Assembly: GCA_035048495.1 (NCBI GenBank)
Contig: CM068544.1
Coordinates: 47,455,893-47,519,892 of the forward strand
Reading direction: 5' to 3'
Source of the DNA: Euptelea pleiosperma
Taxonomy: Eukaryota > Streptophyta > Magnoliopsida > Ranunculales > Eupteleaceae
DNA: 64,000 bases
The notes under the pieces were generated by a model. That model searched no databases. It was not told the origin of the DNA and worked only from the letters and a program-made list of their open reading frames with translations. The number at the start of each line of letters is the position of its first letter. Positions within the stretch are counted from its first letter, which is position 1. Positions 21,201-33,600 of the stretch are shown piece after piece. A program made the translations under genes and the position numbers.

Positions 21201-24200
21201 ACGTCAAGGCAAGTTTCTTAAAATATCCTCTCAAAACCTCACTCCACGTCTATTTTGGCATTCCTCTTGCCCTTTTAGGCCTTTAGACTTGCACATTGCT
21301 CTTCACTGGTGATGTTGTCCTTGGTCTTTGTTGTACATGACCGGACCATCTCAATCGACTTTCCATCATTTTGTTACTTATGGGGGCTACTCCTATATTT
21401 TCACGAATGCGTTCATTTTTAATTTTGTCTTTCCTTGTATCCATCCCAACAACTTAATCTCAGCTATATTCATTTTATGAACTTGTTCCTTAATTGCCCA
21501 ACATTCTGCTCCATAAAGCATTGCCAGTCTTATTGTTGTTTTATAGAATTTTTCTTTTAGTCTAATTTGCACACATCGATTACATAGCACTCCGAAAGCA
21601 TCTCCTCTTTAGCCACCTTGCTCTAATCTATGGGCAACATCCTCCTCAATCTCTCATTCCTTATGAATAATAGAACCAAAGTTACGAAATTAGTCACTTC
21701 AATATATCTCTTGGTAGTCAATTTATTTTTCTAAATCATATGGTTAAATAATAATTTTTCTACGGTAAATAAAAGCAACAAACACACCTCTTTCCCCATG
21801 TGAAATAGATTAATGTTTTTTATTATAAATTTACCTACTGCGTAATCCTATTATTTATATACTTATTTTTAATATTCATTTAAAAAGGTGTGCTCGTGAG
21901 GCTTACACCCCACACCTTGAGGCTTATGCCTCGCGCTTTTGGCCATTGTAGCGCCTCACCTCACGTTTTCGCATTTAAAAACAATGGTTGGGGATTGTAT
22001 TGTTTTTACAAAAGCAACTTTTGTGGTGCAAATAGTACTATGTTTACATGAAGGAAGGGAATGTAACAAAAATCCGATTCATATTAATTTATTTTTTATT
22101 TTTTATGCCTTGTAAGGAAAGTATATTTTATAACTGTAGCCCATATTTTCCTTGTAGAGGTGCCTGTGCTCCTTGTCCATTGATGGTGACTGTTTCATGC
22201 TTATGTGGGGAGACACACTTTGAGGTGAGAGTTTGGTATTTCATTTTATGTGTTTTGCTTCTTACCAGTCGAATCTAGCTTTCCCTATTTTTTGCAGACT
22301 TGAGTGGAATCAATTGTGGCCCCATGTAATATAAGTCGATAGATCTTTTAATAAAATGTTTGAAACACGGATAAAAAGCTCTGTAATGTAGTATATAAGC
22401 TTTATTAATATGCCCTCACATCTTTTTTCCTTTACAAACTTGTAAGTTCTTTTTGACAACAGACATGAATTCTATTGGACTCGCACCCACTGTGGTGATT
22501 TCCTGCACCTTATTTATGTTAAAAACCCAAAAGGTCCATATATATTGGTCAGGATCAAGGGACAAAAATTTGACAGCAAAAAATTGGCGCGAATCAATAT
22601 ATAAATTAGAAGTTTTGGAATGGGATGATATTTGGTGAGGACGGTCTCTATGGTGAGGAGATCATCTTCACAAAAATCCAAATCATTCCAATATGCGTAG
22701 CCTGGTTTACAAGTTGAAGAATTATGGATCGTCTATTTTTTACCGTTAACTTAAACCCACATTTGATGGGGTTAGAAATTTCAGAATGGGCTGATTTTTC
22801 GTAGGAATGATCTATATGGTAAGGAGATCATCCTCACCAAAAACCAGCCATTGATTCATCTTCCATGTGGGTACAGTTGTAATGGTGATTAGGGTTAGGG
22901 TTAGGTTTAGAGATTCAAAGAGAGGAGAGAGAAGAGACAAGGATGTCATGTGTAGGTCACATGACTTCATAAATCTTATTTATATGAAAACCATCTTACA
23001 TGGACAAGTATACCCCTCATAATGAGAGGTATTTACAGAACTACCCTTTACATGTAGAAATACGCAATAATCTACGTATATGATAACACTCTCCATCAAG
23101 TTGGTGCATAGATATCTCTCATGCCCTACTTGATAAGATACCTGTGAAGTTGCCAGCTAGGAACTCACTTAGTAAACACATTGGCAACTTGCTCATCTGT
23201 CTGCATGAAAGGAGTACATACACCTCCCCAGAGACAATCTTCTCCCTGATGAAGTGGCGATCCACTTCAATATGCTTGGCCCGATCATGTTGAATATGAT
23301 TGTGAGCAATGCTGATAGCAGCATTGTTGTCACAATACAAGCTGACTGAACTTGAGACAGGGAATCTTTTCATGCCACTAAGATTTTCAACCACAACATT
23401 TCACACAGACCATGGGCCATTGCCTTGAATTTTGCCTCGGCAATGGATCTAGCAACCACAGGTTGCTTCTTGCTCCTCCAAGTTACCAAATTACCCCCGA
23501 CAAGGGTGCAGTAGCCTAAGGTAGATCTCCTATCATCTTTGGCACATGCCTAGTCTGCATCAGTGTAGGACTATCCTCATGTGACCATTCTTATTAAAGT
23601 GTAGGCCTTGACCCGGAGCAGACTTGAGATACCTCAAGATCCTGTGAGCTGCCTCCAAGTGGATGTCTCTAGTGAGTGCATGTACTGACTGATAACACTC
23701 ACGACATATGCAATATCTGGTTTAGTCAAGGAGAAATAGATCAATCTCCGTACTAGCTTCTGAAAACTCCCTACATCCTGAAGAAGTCCACCCTCAGTAT
23801 TGCCCAACTTGTGATTCTGCTCTATAGGAGTCTCCACTGGCTTCGCTCCCAGCTTCCCAAATTCTCTTAGTAAGTCTAGAATATACTTCCTCTGAGAGAT
23901 GAAAATCCCTTTGTTTGGATTTTGCAATCTCTATGCCCAGAAAGTATTTGGGAGGTCTTAGATCTTTGGTCTCGAATTCTTCTGCTAGGTGACCCTTCAG
24001 CTTAGCCACTTCTGCTGCATCATTTCCTATAAGGTCATTAATGTAGACAATAAGGGCGGCAGTTGATGCAGGATGGTGAAAACTAGCCTATATGAGATGC
24101 AAAGATCAGAAATAAATTACTACAGATAATGAAGCAATATAAAACTACTCTAACAATTACCACACAAAGTTTAAAAAGGCTAGTTCGGGAACTGAGGCGT

Positions 24201-27200
24201 TTTGTTTCAAAAAGGCAAGGTGTAGCCTCGAGGCGGTATCGAGGCGTAAGCCTCATTTAAGCCTCAATTGTTTTTAAAAAAATGCGTAAAAAATTCTAAA
24301 AAAAATATAATTAATTCTACAAAAATGACTTTACCTTAGGAGCAACACTGTCGGAACACTGGCTGAATGCATGAATGCTAATATCAAATCTTAAAAAACA
24401 TAAAACACATAACTAAATTACTAAATCTAAGTAGTTACTAATTACTATGCTAAGTCCACTATCTAGTGTGATAGTGTCTACTAATAAAATATCAATACTA
24501 ACAAAGTAATAAGATAGAGTTCGAAAAGTAGAGCAAGTCTATAATGTAATAAAAGCGAAAATCTAACAAGTCAACATATAAACACAAAGTCTAATAACAA
24601 GAACACAAATCTAAATCCTATTCTTTTACAACAATCATCAATCTTCTATTCTTCACCCCAATATCATCATCATCATCTCGCTTAATTCTAAATGGGAAAA
24701 ACTAGGGATGAAAAGTTAGATTTAGTGTTTCTCCCAAAATAAAGAGCTTTAGATAACAAAATGAAACATTTTGGGTCTTTTTTTAACATAAATGAATAGT
24801 GGGGAGGGTATTTTGGGAAAAAGAATGCAAAAAAGTGAAAAAAAAATTAATAAAGGGGTTTAGGGTTTTAAAATTTACCTTGTAAATTTGAGGCTTAAGC
24901 CTCAGTATAGCCTCGAGGCTTAAGCCTCAGAAAGGTACCTTGAGGCTTAAGCCTCGAGGCTATTTTTGGGCGCCTCGCCTTGAGGCGCGCCTCGAGGCGT
25001 AAGCCTCAAATGCCTTTTTAAACTATGTTACCACAAGTGTGCAAAAATGCTAGCAATTAATTAAGTTAGTTGTTTCAAAGGCTAGATCTCATAATCACGC
25101 AGTGAAAACCTTCAATTATTGATTGAGTGGCCCGATGGAAGTAAGGACTTCCACTAGCTAGGGTTCAGCCAACACTTGTAGGTTCACTTGAGTCATTGTC
25201 CAAGTTGTATGAATTATAAATAGGCTTAAAAAGGTCTTTGGAAAGTGACGTGGGTATAAGATTGGTGATATTAGGGTTTAAAGTCAAAGAACTAAAAGGG
25301 GGAGGATTAGGGTTTATTGGGGAAGCAAGGAAAACCGTCCTTAATGCGTGCCATAGGCACTAAGGCTGTTGTAGGATAGATTCACTAGGTTTAGGGTGCT
25401 GTAAAAGAGGGTACAACAGGGTCTTTAGGGACTGTAATGGGCTATAATGCCCAGATACGGATACGGACACGGACACGAATACGGGAAGCGGGGATATGAC
25501 TCGTCATTTTCCAAAATCAATGACATGGATACGGATACGAGTATCTATTTTGTAGTTCAAATTTTTTATTTTTTTAAGTTTTTCAACTTTTTATGAAGGA
25601 TACGTGTCGGTGGAGTGTTCGGTGTCCGTATCCATGTCGACACGACACTGGTACGAGGCACTAGTACAAGTATCCGGGTATTATAGGTAATGGATATAAA
25701 AAGGTTGCAAAATGGTTATAAAGGGTCTAGGGTTATGGGAGGATCAATGGGAATTAGGTTTTTGGGTAGGGAAAGGTTATAGGTTCAGAATCGCAGTCCG
25801 TAACAGGGAGTTACAATGCTGCCTTAATGTTTGCAGGTTCTAAAGGGATGGTACAATCGACTAGGGTTTGGGAATTGATGTGGGATGAAGAAGTGAAAGA
25901 TAGTGGAAAGGTGTAGAAAGTTTCTGCAAGCTGCTATAGCCACTAAAAGTGTGCCGAAGGAAGTGTTGGAGGGGTGTGGTAATGATGTGGGATGGGTTAG
26001 GGCAAGTCTAGGGCAAAAACCCAAATTAGGGTTAGGGTTAGGTGCCGAAATTCAGCAAAAGAAAAAAAAATAATGGAGGGATAGAGAAGAAGGTGAAGAG
26101 AAGGAAGAGAGATAGAGACATACCTTACGGAATCGTACCGCGTAGCTTGGATTCTCACCAAGGAAGAAGAGAACAATCCCCAAGAGAATTCTCAAGAGCA
26201 AAAGTCAATCTATTTTTTTATTCACAAGTCATTAATGAAATAACAATGAAAAGAGTTTAAATACTAACTTAACCTAATCTAATCTCAACCATCCAAATAA
26301 CTAATAAGATTTAATGGCCTAAAAAAAGTACATCCACTTAAACTAATTAATCAAAATTATAATGAGCCCCATAACTTTGGCTAAATTGCAAAGACACCCA
26401 AGACTTTAATAAATATGAAAATAAGCCTAGAAAAAGAATAAAAATCTCTAACTCCCTACGCAGCTCACATGCATCTTTCCAATGTGGAGGCTTCATGATG
26501 CACATGCATATGGGGTCTTCCACTCCCATAAATCAAAGAGAACTCAACTGGGGCCCACATAATCATTAAAATACAAAGACATGAGTATGGGCCTAGTTTT
26601 CCTCCTCCACTGGTAAACTTTAGGTAAGGACGTGATGTCCTCATCAGTAGTGCTCCTCCCTTGATGCTTGAAAAACAGAGTGTGATCAACTTGGCTCTGA
26701 ATATAGCCTAACTTTTTCACTGCCAAAGTGAATCTCTCAAACCTGGCTCTTGGAGACTGTTTAAGGCCATAGAGAACCTTTCTCAGTCTGCACACTTTTC
26801 CACCTTCCCCTGGTGTGATGAAACCGGGTGGAGGATCCATGTACACTTCTTCATGTAAGTCACCAAGCAGAAATGCATTCTTCACATCTAACTGATGCAA
26901 CGGACATCCCTGGTTTGCTGCTAAGGATAGTAACACACTTATGGAGTTCATTTTTGCCACGTGCAAAATTCTCCACGTAATCAATCCCATATGTCTGGGT
27001 ATACCCCTTGGCCACCAACCTAGCTTTGTACTTCTCAGTTGACCCATCTTCCTTGTATTTTACAGTGAACACCCATTTGCAACCAACAGGTTTCTTGCCT
27101 CTTGGCAAGTTCACTAGCTCCCATGTGCGATTCTTATTCAAGGCACTCATCTCTTATACCATAGTAGCTCTTTATCTAGGATGCCCCAACCCTTCTGCCA

Positions 27201-30200
27201 CAAAAGAGGGAATAGGAATAGTAGAAATAGATGTAACAAAGGCCTTGTACGAAGGAAACAACCTCCTACGAAACGAAGTTGCTTAAGGGATGTTGAGTAG
27301 TACAATTCCTAGTGCCCTTTCTCAAAGCAATAGGAAGATGGTCAGAAGCGCAAGTATCAATTGAAGAAAGGGATAATAGGAATAGAAGAAGAAACATTAC
27401 TTGGATCCAAGGATAGTACAACTGGAACTGGATCAGCTGTAGCATTTCCTCTATTGCGACGGGGACCCAAAATATGGACATAACAGACACACCCAAATAT
27501 ACGAGGATGAACAACCAATAGAGAGGAGCTACGGGAAAGAACTTGATAGGGGGAGGATTGCAAGTGTAACACACGAGAAGGCATCCCGTTAGTTAGGTAG
27601 GCCGCAGTTAGAAAATCATCAGACCAAAAGGACTTAGGCATATGGGAGCCGATCAAAAGAGAACGGGCTACCTCTGATACATGGCTCATCTTTCTCTCAG
27701 CTACTCCATTTTCCTGAGGTGCGTAGCGACAAGAGTTCTGATAACAAATCCAATGGTATAAAAAATATTGTTGGAGACCTCCATACATATACTCACCCCC
27801 CTGGTCGGATCGAAGAACCTTGATGGAAGCACCATACTGGGTCTGGATCATCTTATGAAAGACTTTGAAGATGGAATAAACCTCATCTTTAGTTTTCATG
27901 AGATAGACCCATGTACAGCTAGTATGGTCATCGACAAAAGTAACAAAATAATGAAAACCAATGATTGAAGTAACAGAGGAAGGCCCCTACACATCAGAGT
28001 GCACAATATCCAATGAAACTGAACTTCTATTACCTCAGGAAAGATACGTATTACGACAATGTTTAGAGAGCTCACAAGTCTCACGATGCAGCTCATTCAT
28101 GGAAACATAAACAAATAAAGGAAATAAAATTTTCAAGTACTGAAAAGAGACATGTCCCAGATGGGCATGCCACCATAAGACAGACTTCATACTACTACTA
28201 CTATGTGACTACAATGCTGTGGGCTCAGAAGGTTCTCCATCTAGAAGGTAGAGGCCATCAGCCTCACGTCCAGTGCCAATCGTCCTCTTTGTCTTTAGGT
28301 CCTGAAAGACACAAGTCAAAGGGAAGAAGGTGACACTACAGTTCAATTTCCGAGTTAAGGCACTAACAAATAAAAGATTGGAAGTAAATTTGGGGACATG
28401 TAAAACAGAAGACAAAGGAAAGCTGGGAAGAGAATGATATTCCCCTTCCCAGACACAAGATAAAGTCCCATCAACAATCTTGACTTTATCCTTTCCAGAC
28501 CAAATAGAATAAGTGAAAAACAAAGAAGACATACCCATCATGTGCTCCGAGGCACTTGAATCAATGATCTAGTTGGGACTGGGTGGAGTAAACACATGAT
28601 GAGCAGTACTACCTAACTACGCGAAGGAGGTAGAAGACGTGGTAGAGGGACCATCCAACTGTGCAAGCAAGCGGTGAAGAGTCTCAATCTCGGAGGCAGA
28701 GACGGGAGCAGGTGAGGCCACAGGAGCAGAAGCAGCACTCGGAAGATGGTAGCCTGGAGAGATGTCACAAAACTACCCATGCTCGTAGAATGAGCACCAG
28801 AGAAGCCTGGTGGGCTAGAACGAGAAGGCTTGCCGTGTATGATCCAACACTTGTTCCTCTGCCCAAGACAACCACAATGATCATACTTGGGCCTTTCCCT
28901 GGATGAGAGCTTCCCAATAGTGGAATGAGCATACGGCTGGCTGGGAGCAGAAGATGGGAAAGACTTGGACTTCTGGAAGCGCTGAGACTGTGAGCCAGAA
29001 CCAACAAGAGAAGATGTAACAAGTGCTGATCGCTCAGGAGGAGGATGTGGCATCATAGCACTCCATCTACTCTCCTCACTTTGTACATAGGAATATACCT
29101 CCTCGAGAGAGGGCAGATCTACTCGGTGGCTCGGGATCTGAACCCTAGCCAACTCATACTCAGGATTGAGTCCTGAAAGGAACTCAAAAATCCAATTATT
29201 TTCCACATACTTTTGATAACTGGTGATGTTCTTTGAACCAGTTGGGTTAAGGCGAGAGATGCTCTATTTAAGCTGGAAGGCCCGGTCAATATTCTGCTAC
29301 TGAGAGATGTCTTGCGAGCAAATTCCTAAACCTCGTGGGCAGTGTGCAAGAATAGGAAGCCATGACTGATATGAGGTTGCATGGAGTTGATGAGCTAAGA
29401 CATTACAATGAGGTTCTAAGTCTCTCACTTCTCATCCAGTGGATCGTCGGGCGATGCAGGTTCAGTGGCACGACCTGTACAATGACCCATCTTCCCACGG
29501 CCGCCTCTAAACATCCTAGCTGCCTGGGACCATTCCAAACAATGTTTACCATCTAATTTTACTGATGTAATATGTAATCCTGGATTCGCATATGTCTTAT
29601 GCTGCACCATAGGCCCTCTGACATTGCTGGAGGTGGCTTCTGTGCTCACATTGGATACCGAATGAGGATCCGGTGTAGACATAACTACTCAAGAGAAGAA
29701 GACAATAGGCAAAAGAGGTTGTGACACACAAACAAGCACTCTGTGGGTTTACAACCCAAAATCGGCCCCAAAGAAGACCACACATCTTTGCGAAGCATCC
29801 TTGAGGGAAAATCATCTCGAAGGAACACATGGCAGTACCGGCGGTAACTTAAAGGGTATGTTCCTTCACCAAACTCTCAAAACCCAATGGAAATGTGTAA
29901 GGATGGATCCAATGGATAGATAGATTGTAAAAGGTCAAATCCAAGCAACAAACTAAGGTAAGAAACCCTTTCCAAGGCGGGCAAAGCAAAAAAGTGAAAA
30001 ACTAATATTCACAATTTTTAGGCAAAGAAGGACTAGAACACCATCATAGAGGCTCCAAAAAATTCAGGAAAAATCATCATAAATCTCTAAAAATGGGAAT
30101 CTACCAAGAAGAGAAGTTTTCGACAGACCTTAAGATGCGTGTTCGTACGGCCTATGACGTCAAATGTTCTCTAGTACCGTGTTAAACAACCATTTACCCC

Positions 30201-30611
30201 AAAAGATCAACCTGTGGGGAAAGGCAAAACAACTAGTACCTGTTGGGGAAAGCAACACAACACGTGTGCGGGAAACACACCATCCACTAACACGCCCCCT
30301 CAGCTGGAATAGATTCCACTGGAGACTTGAACCCGCGACCTCGCAAGCCTTAAGGCTCTAATACCAAGTTGTAATGGTGATTAGGGTTAGGGTTAGGTTT
30401 AGAGATTCAAAGAGAGAAGAGAGAAGGATGTCATGTGTAGGCCACATGACTCCATAAATCTTATTTATATGAAAAGCATCTTACATGGACAAGTATGTCC
30501 CTCAGACTGAGAGGTATTTACAGAACTACCCTTTACATGTAGAAATACGCAATAATCTACGTATATGATAATAGGTACGCCAAAATTGTTGTCAAATTCT
30601 TTGTCAAAATT

Positions 30612-30647
<36 letters not shown>

Positions 30648-33600
30648 GAACATTTTCTCTGCCCGTGCTTAATTAATTATTCATTTACTTATATATTTCT
30701 TTTTGGTTTTCAAGAGTCGAAATCTAACAATGGTAAGTAGCGTGTAGCATTCCTTATATTCATTTTATATATTTCTATCACTTGAGACTAACATTGGCCC
30801 TTTGTAAAGGGATAAAACTACTTGTGAAGATTCGTTAGGATTCACCTGATGCAGTCTGTTGGTTGGAAACAAATTATTGGCTTTTCCCATATACCAACTG
30901 ATTAAGTAGATTTGATCATATATGCCGCAGCTGGTGTCTCACATTCATGGGGTATTTCGGGAAACAATGGACTTGACTGAAATGTAAAGTTATGATAATA
31001 ACAATTGAAGTTGTATAGAATCAATAGATGACCTCCCGTACTTTATTGAATTGAAGGTTTAGAACTGTGACCGTGTTTTAACTTTTAAGATTTAACCAAA
31101 GTGTGGTTCATTAAGTCATTGTGCGATGTCTTTACAATGACAGTGCTTTTCACCTCTTATAGTGTTTGTCACTCACGGCTTACATTTAATGCAATCCTTT
31201 TGAGGTAGTTCAAATGTTGCTTGGACATGCAATAACTATGTTTCACCTCATCGAAACTGTTCTATTAAAGTACCCTTGCTTACAAGAAATTAAGTGATTG
31301 ACTATGATTTGTACCTCACTGGTATACCGGACCTTTGTTTGTTCTACCAAGGTGGTGTTTTTGGAGTGTGTTATTTGGTTTTGTGGCCGGCACTCTGCCT
31401 TTGTTAGACCTGTAGACCCTTTTATATACATTGTTACGGCTCCCTCTAGCAACTCAAGCTTTTAGGAGTAAATGGGCAGGCAAAATGGTATTATAGCAGT
31501 AGGTCCCAGTAAGTCGCGGGTTCGAATCTCGGTGGAGTGCTGAGAGGGCATGTTGTTGGAGTGTGTTATTTGGTTGTGCGGCCAGCACTCCGCCTCCGTT
31601 AGACCTGTAGACCCTTTGATATACATTGTTATGCCTCCCTCTAACAGCTTAAGCTTTTAGAGTAAATGGTAGTCAACAGGTGGCACAAGACATGCATTCT
31701 CCTAATGCGAATTTTAATGGTTTTGTTGCTTCAGCTTTCATGTTGTTTCTTGGATGTTTTGGTGATTGTATTAATGAGCTGTTTATGCATTTCTTCCAAA
31801 ACTCATGATTCGTCACTTCGTCACAATATTTGTTTTACAAATATCTGTATTGTTAATATCATTTTGATATCTTGTATTTAGCCTTTATTGATGCCCCATT
31901 TGTGTCTTCTTTTCCATGTGTTTCATGCCAGGTTCCCTGTGGGGCTGAATCAGAGCAAAAGCCTCCCAGATGTCCCAAACCATGTCGTATATCTCCTTTA
32001 TGCAGGCATGGGTCAAATTGCAAGGTACTGGAGTTGATTATATGCTCTTACTTGGTCTCCTATGTGGCTTAGGTTGAACTTACCAAATGAGTTCTACAAG
32101 GGTTTTGTAGGATTGTCAAAATAAAATTGAAGGTCCTTGAAATAATGGTACCATCATTGTCTATATCTGGACCCACAAAAGAAAATTTGCAACTATGGCT
32201 CGTTGATGACATTCTTAGTTTCTTCCTTAAGCTTCAACCCCTCATATTAGTAAGCATTTTCGGAGTACAGATTTATTGAAACTCATGGTATCCTGTTTTG
32301 GATAATTATGGTATTAGTGCAATTTTCTTGATGCTAGATGACAAGGGTATCTGCTGGAATTTCATTCCTCTAAAAATTTTCATCTTTTATAATACATGAA
32401 AAAATAATCGGTTAGCTCTTGTGGAGTATAGCATCTTTCTAGAAGAAGGTACTCCAGTTTCCAGCAATAATATTCATCTGTATCTTTCTCCAGCCACACA
32501 AATGCCACTATGGAGCTTGTCCACCTTGTCGGCTAATTTGTGAGGAAGAATTTCCGTGTGGGCACAAGTGTAAACTAAGGTTCGGTATTCATTGCAAGAT
32601 TTCCAGTTCATGGAGGCCATTGAAAGTGCCGCATAATTATGTATATCCGGATGTTGTCCTTACTCTTTAAGTAGAGCTTGTCTTTCATGTTCAGGTGCCA
32701 TGGTCCTAAACCTGCTCCTAACCCTGACTTCACATTAAAACCAAAGAAAAAGAAGTCAAATCGGCAGCCTGAATGTACCCCTGGATCACCATGCCCTCCT
32801 TGTTCAGAACTCGTTTGGAGGTCGTGCCTTGGCCAGCACATCGGAGCAGAGCAGATGGTTAGTTGAATTCTTTTCATTTGGATCCATGAAATCAGATAAA
32901 TAAGAAATGAATAGTCAAAAAATGTGGATCTTCCTGCAAGCTATGTAACGAGGACTTTGTTTTCTAAGAATTTGCCGTGTCGGACACCTTACCATATTCA
33001 CGTGTTGGACACATGTCGACACACCTTTCAAACAAATCTCAGTTTATTCAAAATTTTTCTTTTAGCTATTATTTATAAATAGTTTATGGGATTTTAATTT
33101 ATATTATTTTTTATCAAAATACGTTCTTTCTATATTGCATACTTAACATGGACTGTACTATATTTTAAAAGATATATCTTTCCGCATAAGGAATGAATTG
33201 TATAGACCATGGTTTTAAAAATGGCCGTTTAAACGGTAACTCCCCAAGCCCGTTTCCTTTAAAACCGTTTAAACACGTTTTGACGCCCGTTAAAATCGTT
33301 TAAACGGCCGTTAAAATCCTTTTGACAACCATTAAATTCTGACATTTTAGTGAAAAAACGGCTGTTAAATTCTTTTTCTTTTTTTTTTTTTGAATTTTCA
33401 AATTTTCAAATTTGAATTTCAGTGCCACTTTTTCCGTTTTTTCCCGTTAAATTCCATTTTTTTCCATTTTTGCGCATGGCCGTTTCAATCCGTTTTAACG
33501 GTAACGCCCCCAGTCCATTAAACCGTTAAAATGGCATCCTTTAAACCTTGGTATGGACATATCGGATTTGTGGGGGTCAGCGTGTCTGACACTCCGTATC

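Larger units (their letters stand above)
19887..21985. mobile_element. hAT-II element (GAGGC-word family) split by later insertions, NFXL2 intron 3
   Basis: The left end is CAGTGTTTTAAAAGTCG and the right end, mirrored, is CATTGTTTTTAAATGCG. The flanks GTTTGGGC and GTTGGGGA match at six of eight positions. The original body is made of GAGGCTTACGCCTC-type words. It is interrupted by a hAT-III element (19992-20405), a Tourist-like MITE (20468-21044) and an RTE LINE fragment. Confidence 0.55.
24064..26646 (-). mobile_element. Probable solo LTR inserted in the copia reverse transcriptase
   Basis: The ends are TGATG...CATCA, with flanks GCAGT (24059-24063) and GTAGT (26647-26651) matching at four of five bases. 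Read on the minus strand it starts TGATGAGGACATCACGTCC. Joining the flanks restores the copia reading (KHQGRST / AALIVYIND), which confirms the insertion. No coding sequence or internal LTR pair was found, so a solo LTR or LARD-like element is likely. Net of two hAT insertions it is about 1.46 kb. Confidence 0.7.
22875..30573 (-). mobile_element. Ty1/copia retrotransposon with non-canonical LTRs, defective
   Basis: The element reads right to left. The LTRs are at 30367-30573 (5') and 22875-23088 (3'). They are about 210 bp and differ by about nine substitutions plus a small indel. The LTR begins TGTTATCATATACGTAG and ends CCATTACAACT. The 5-bp target duplication GGTAC is perfect (22870-22874 and 30574-30578). 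Directly after the 5' LTR comes TGGTATTAGAGCC, an initiator-Met tRNA primer site. Decayed coding follows: gag (29682-28613, [20 protein letters not shown]), integrase (about 28096-27357, SDQGGEY...), reverse transcriptase (27150-26650 and 24063-23634, [15 protein letters not shown]... LIVYINDL) and RNase H (about 23394-23119). Stops, frameshifts and a 2.6-kb insertion disable it. Without that insertion its length is about 5.1 kb, normal for copia. Confidence 0.9.
22540..30615. repeat. M4 MITE in NFXL2 intron 4, split by a copia retrotransposon
   Basis: The left half (22540-22874) contains gacagcaaaaaattggcgcg, gagatcatcttcac and mirrored gagatcatcctcacc. The right terminal piece (30574-30615, ggtacgccaaaattgttgtc) lies beyond the copia element and is the mirror of the left end. 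Other copies are at 44435-44815, 51380-51480 (part) and 58840-59120 (part). Confidence 0.6.

Noticed and set aside
24640..25030. CRISPR-like or satellite array suggested by repeated GAGGC words
   Set aside because: The words are irregularly spaced, occur in both orientations and lie between exact 8-bp duplications, so a transposon explains them. This is plant DNA.
31484..31545. Possible tRNA gene (gggttcgaatctc)
   Set aside because: Only a T-arm-like motif is present. There is no acceptor, D-arm or anticodon arm, and it is better explained as TRIM internal sequence.
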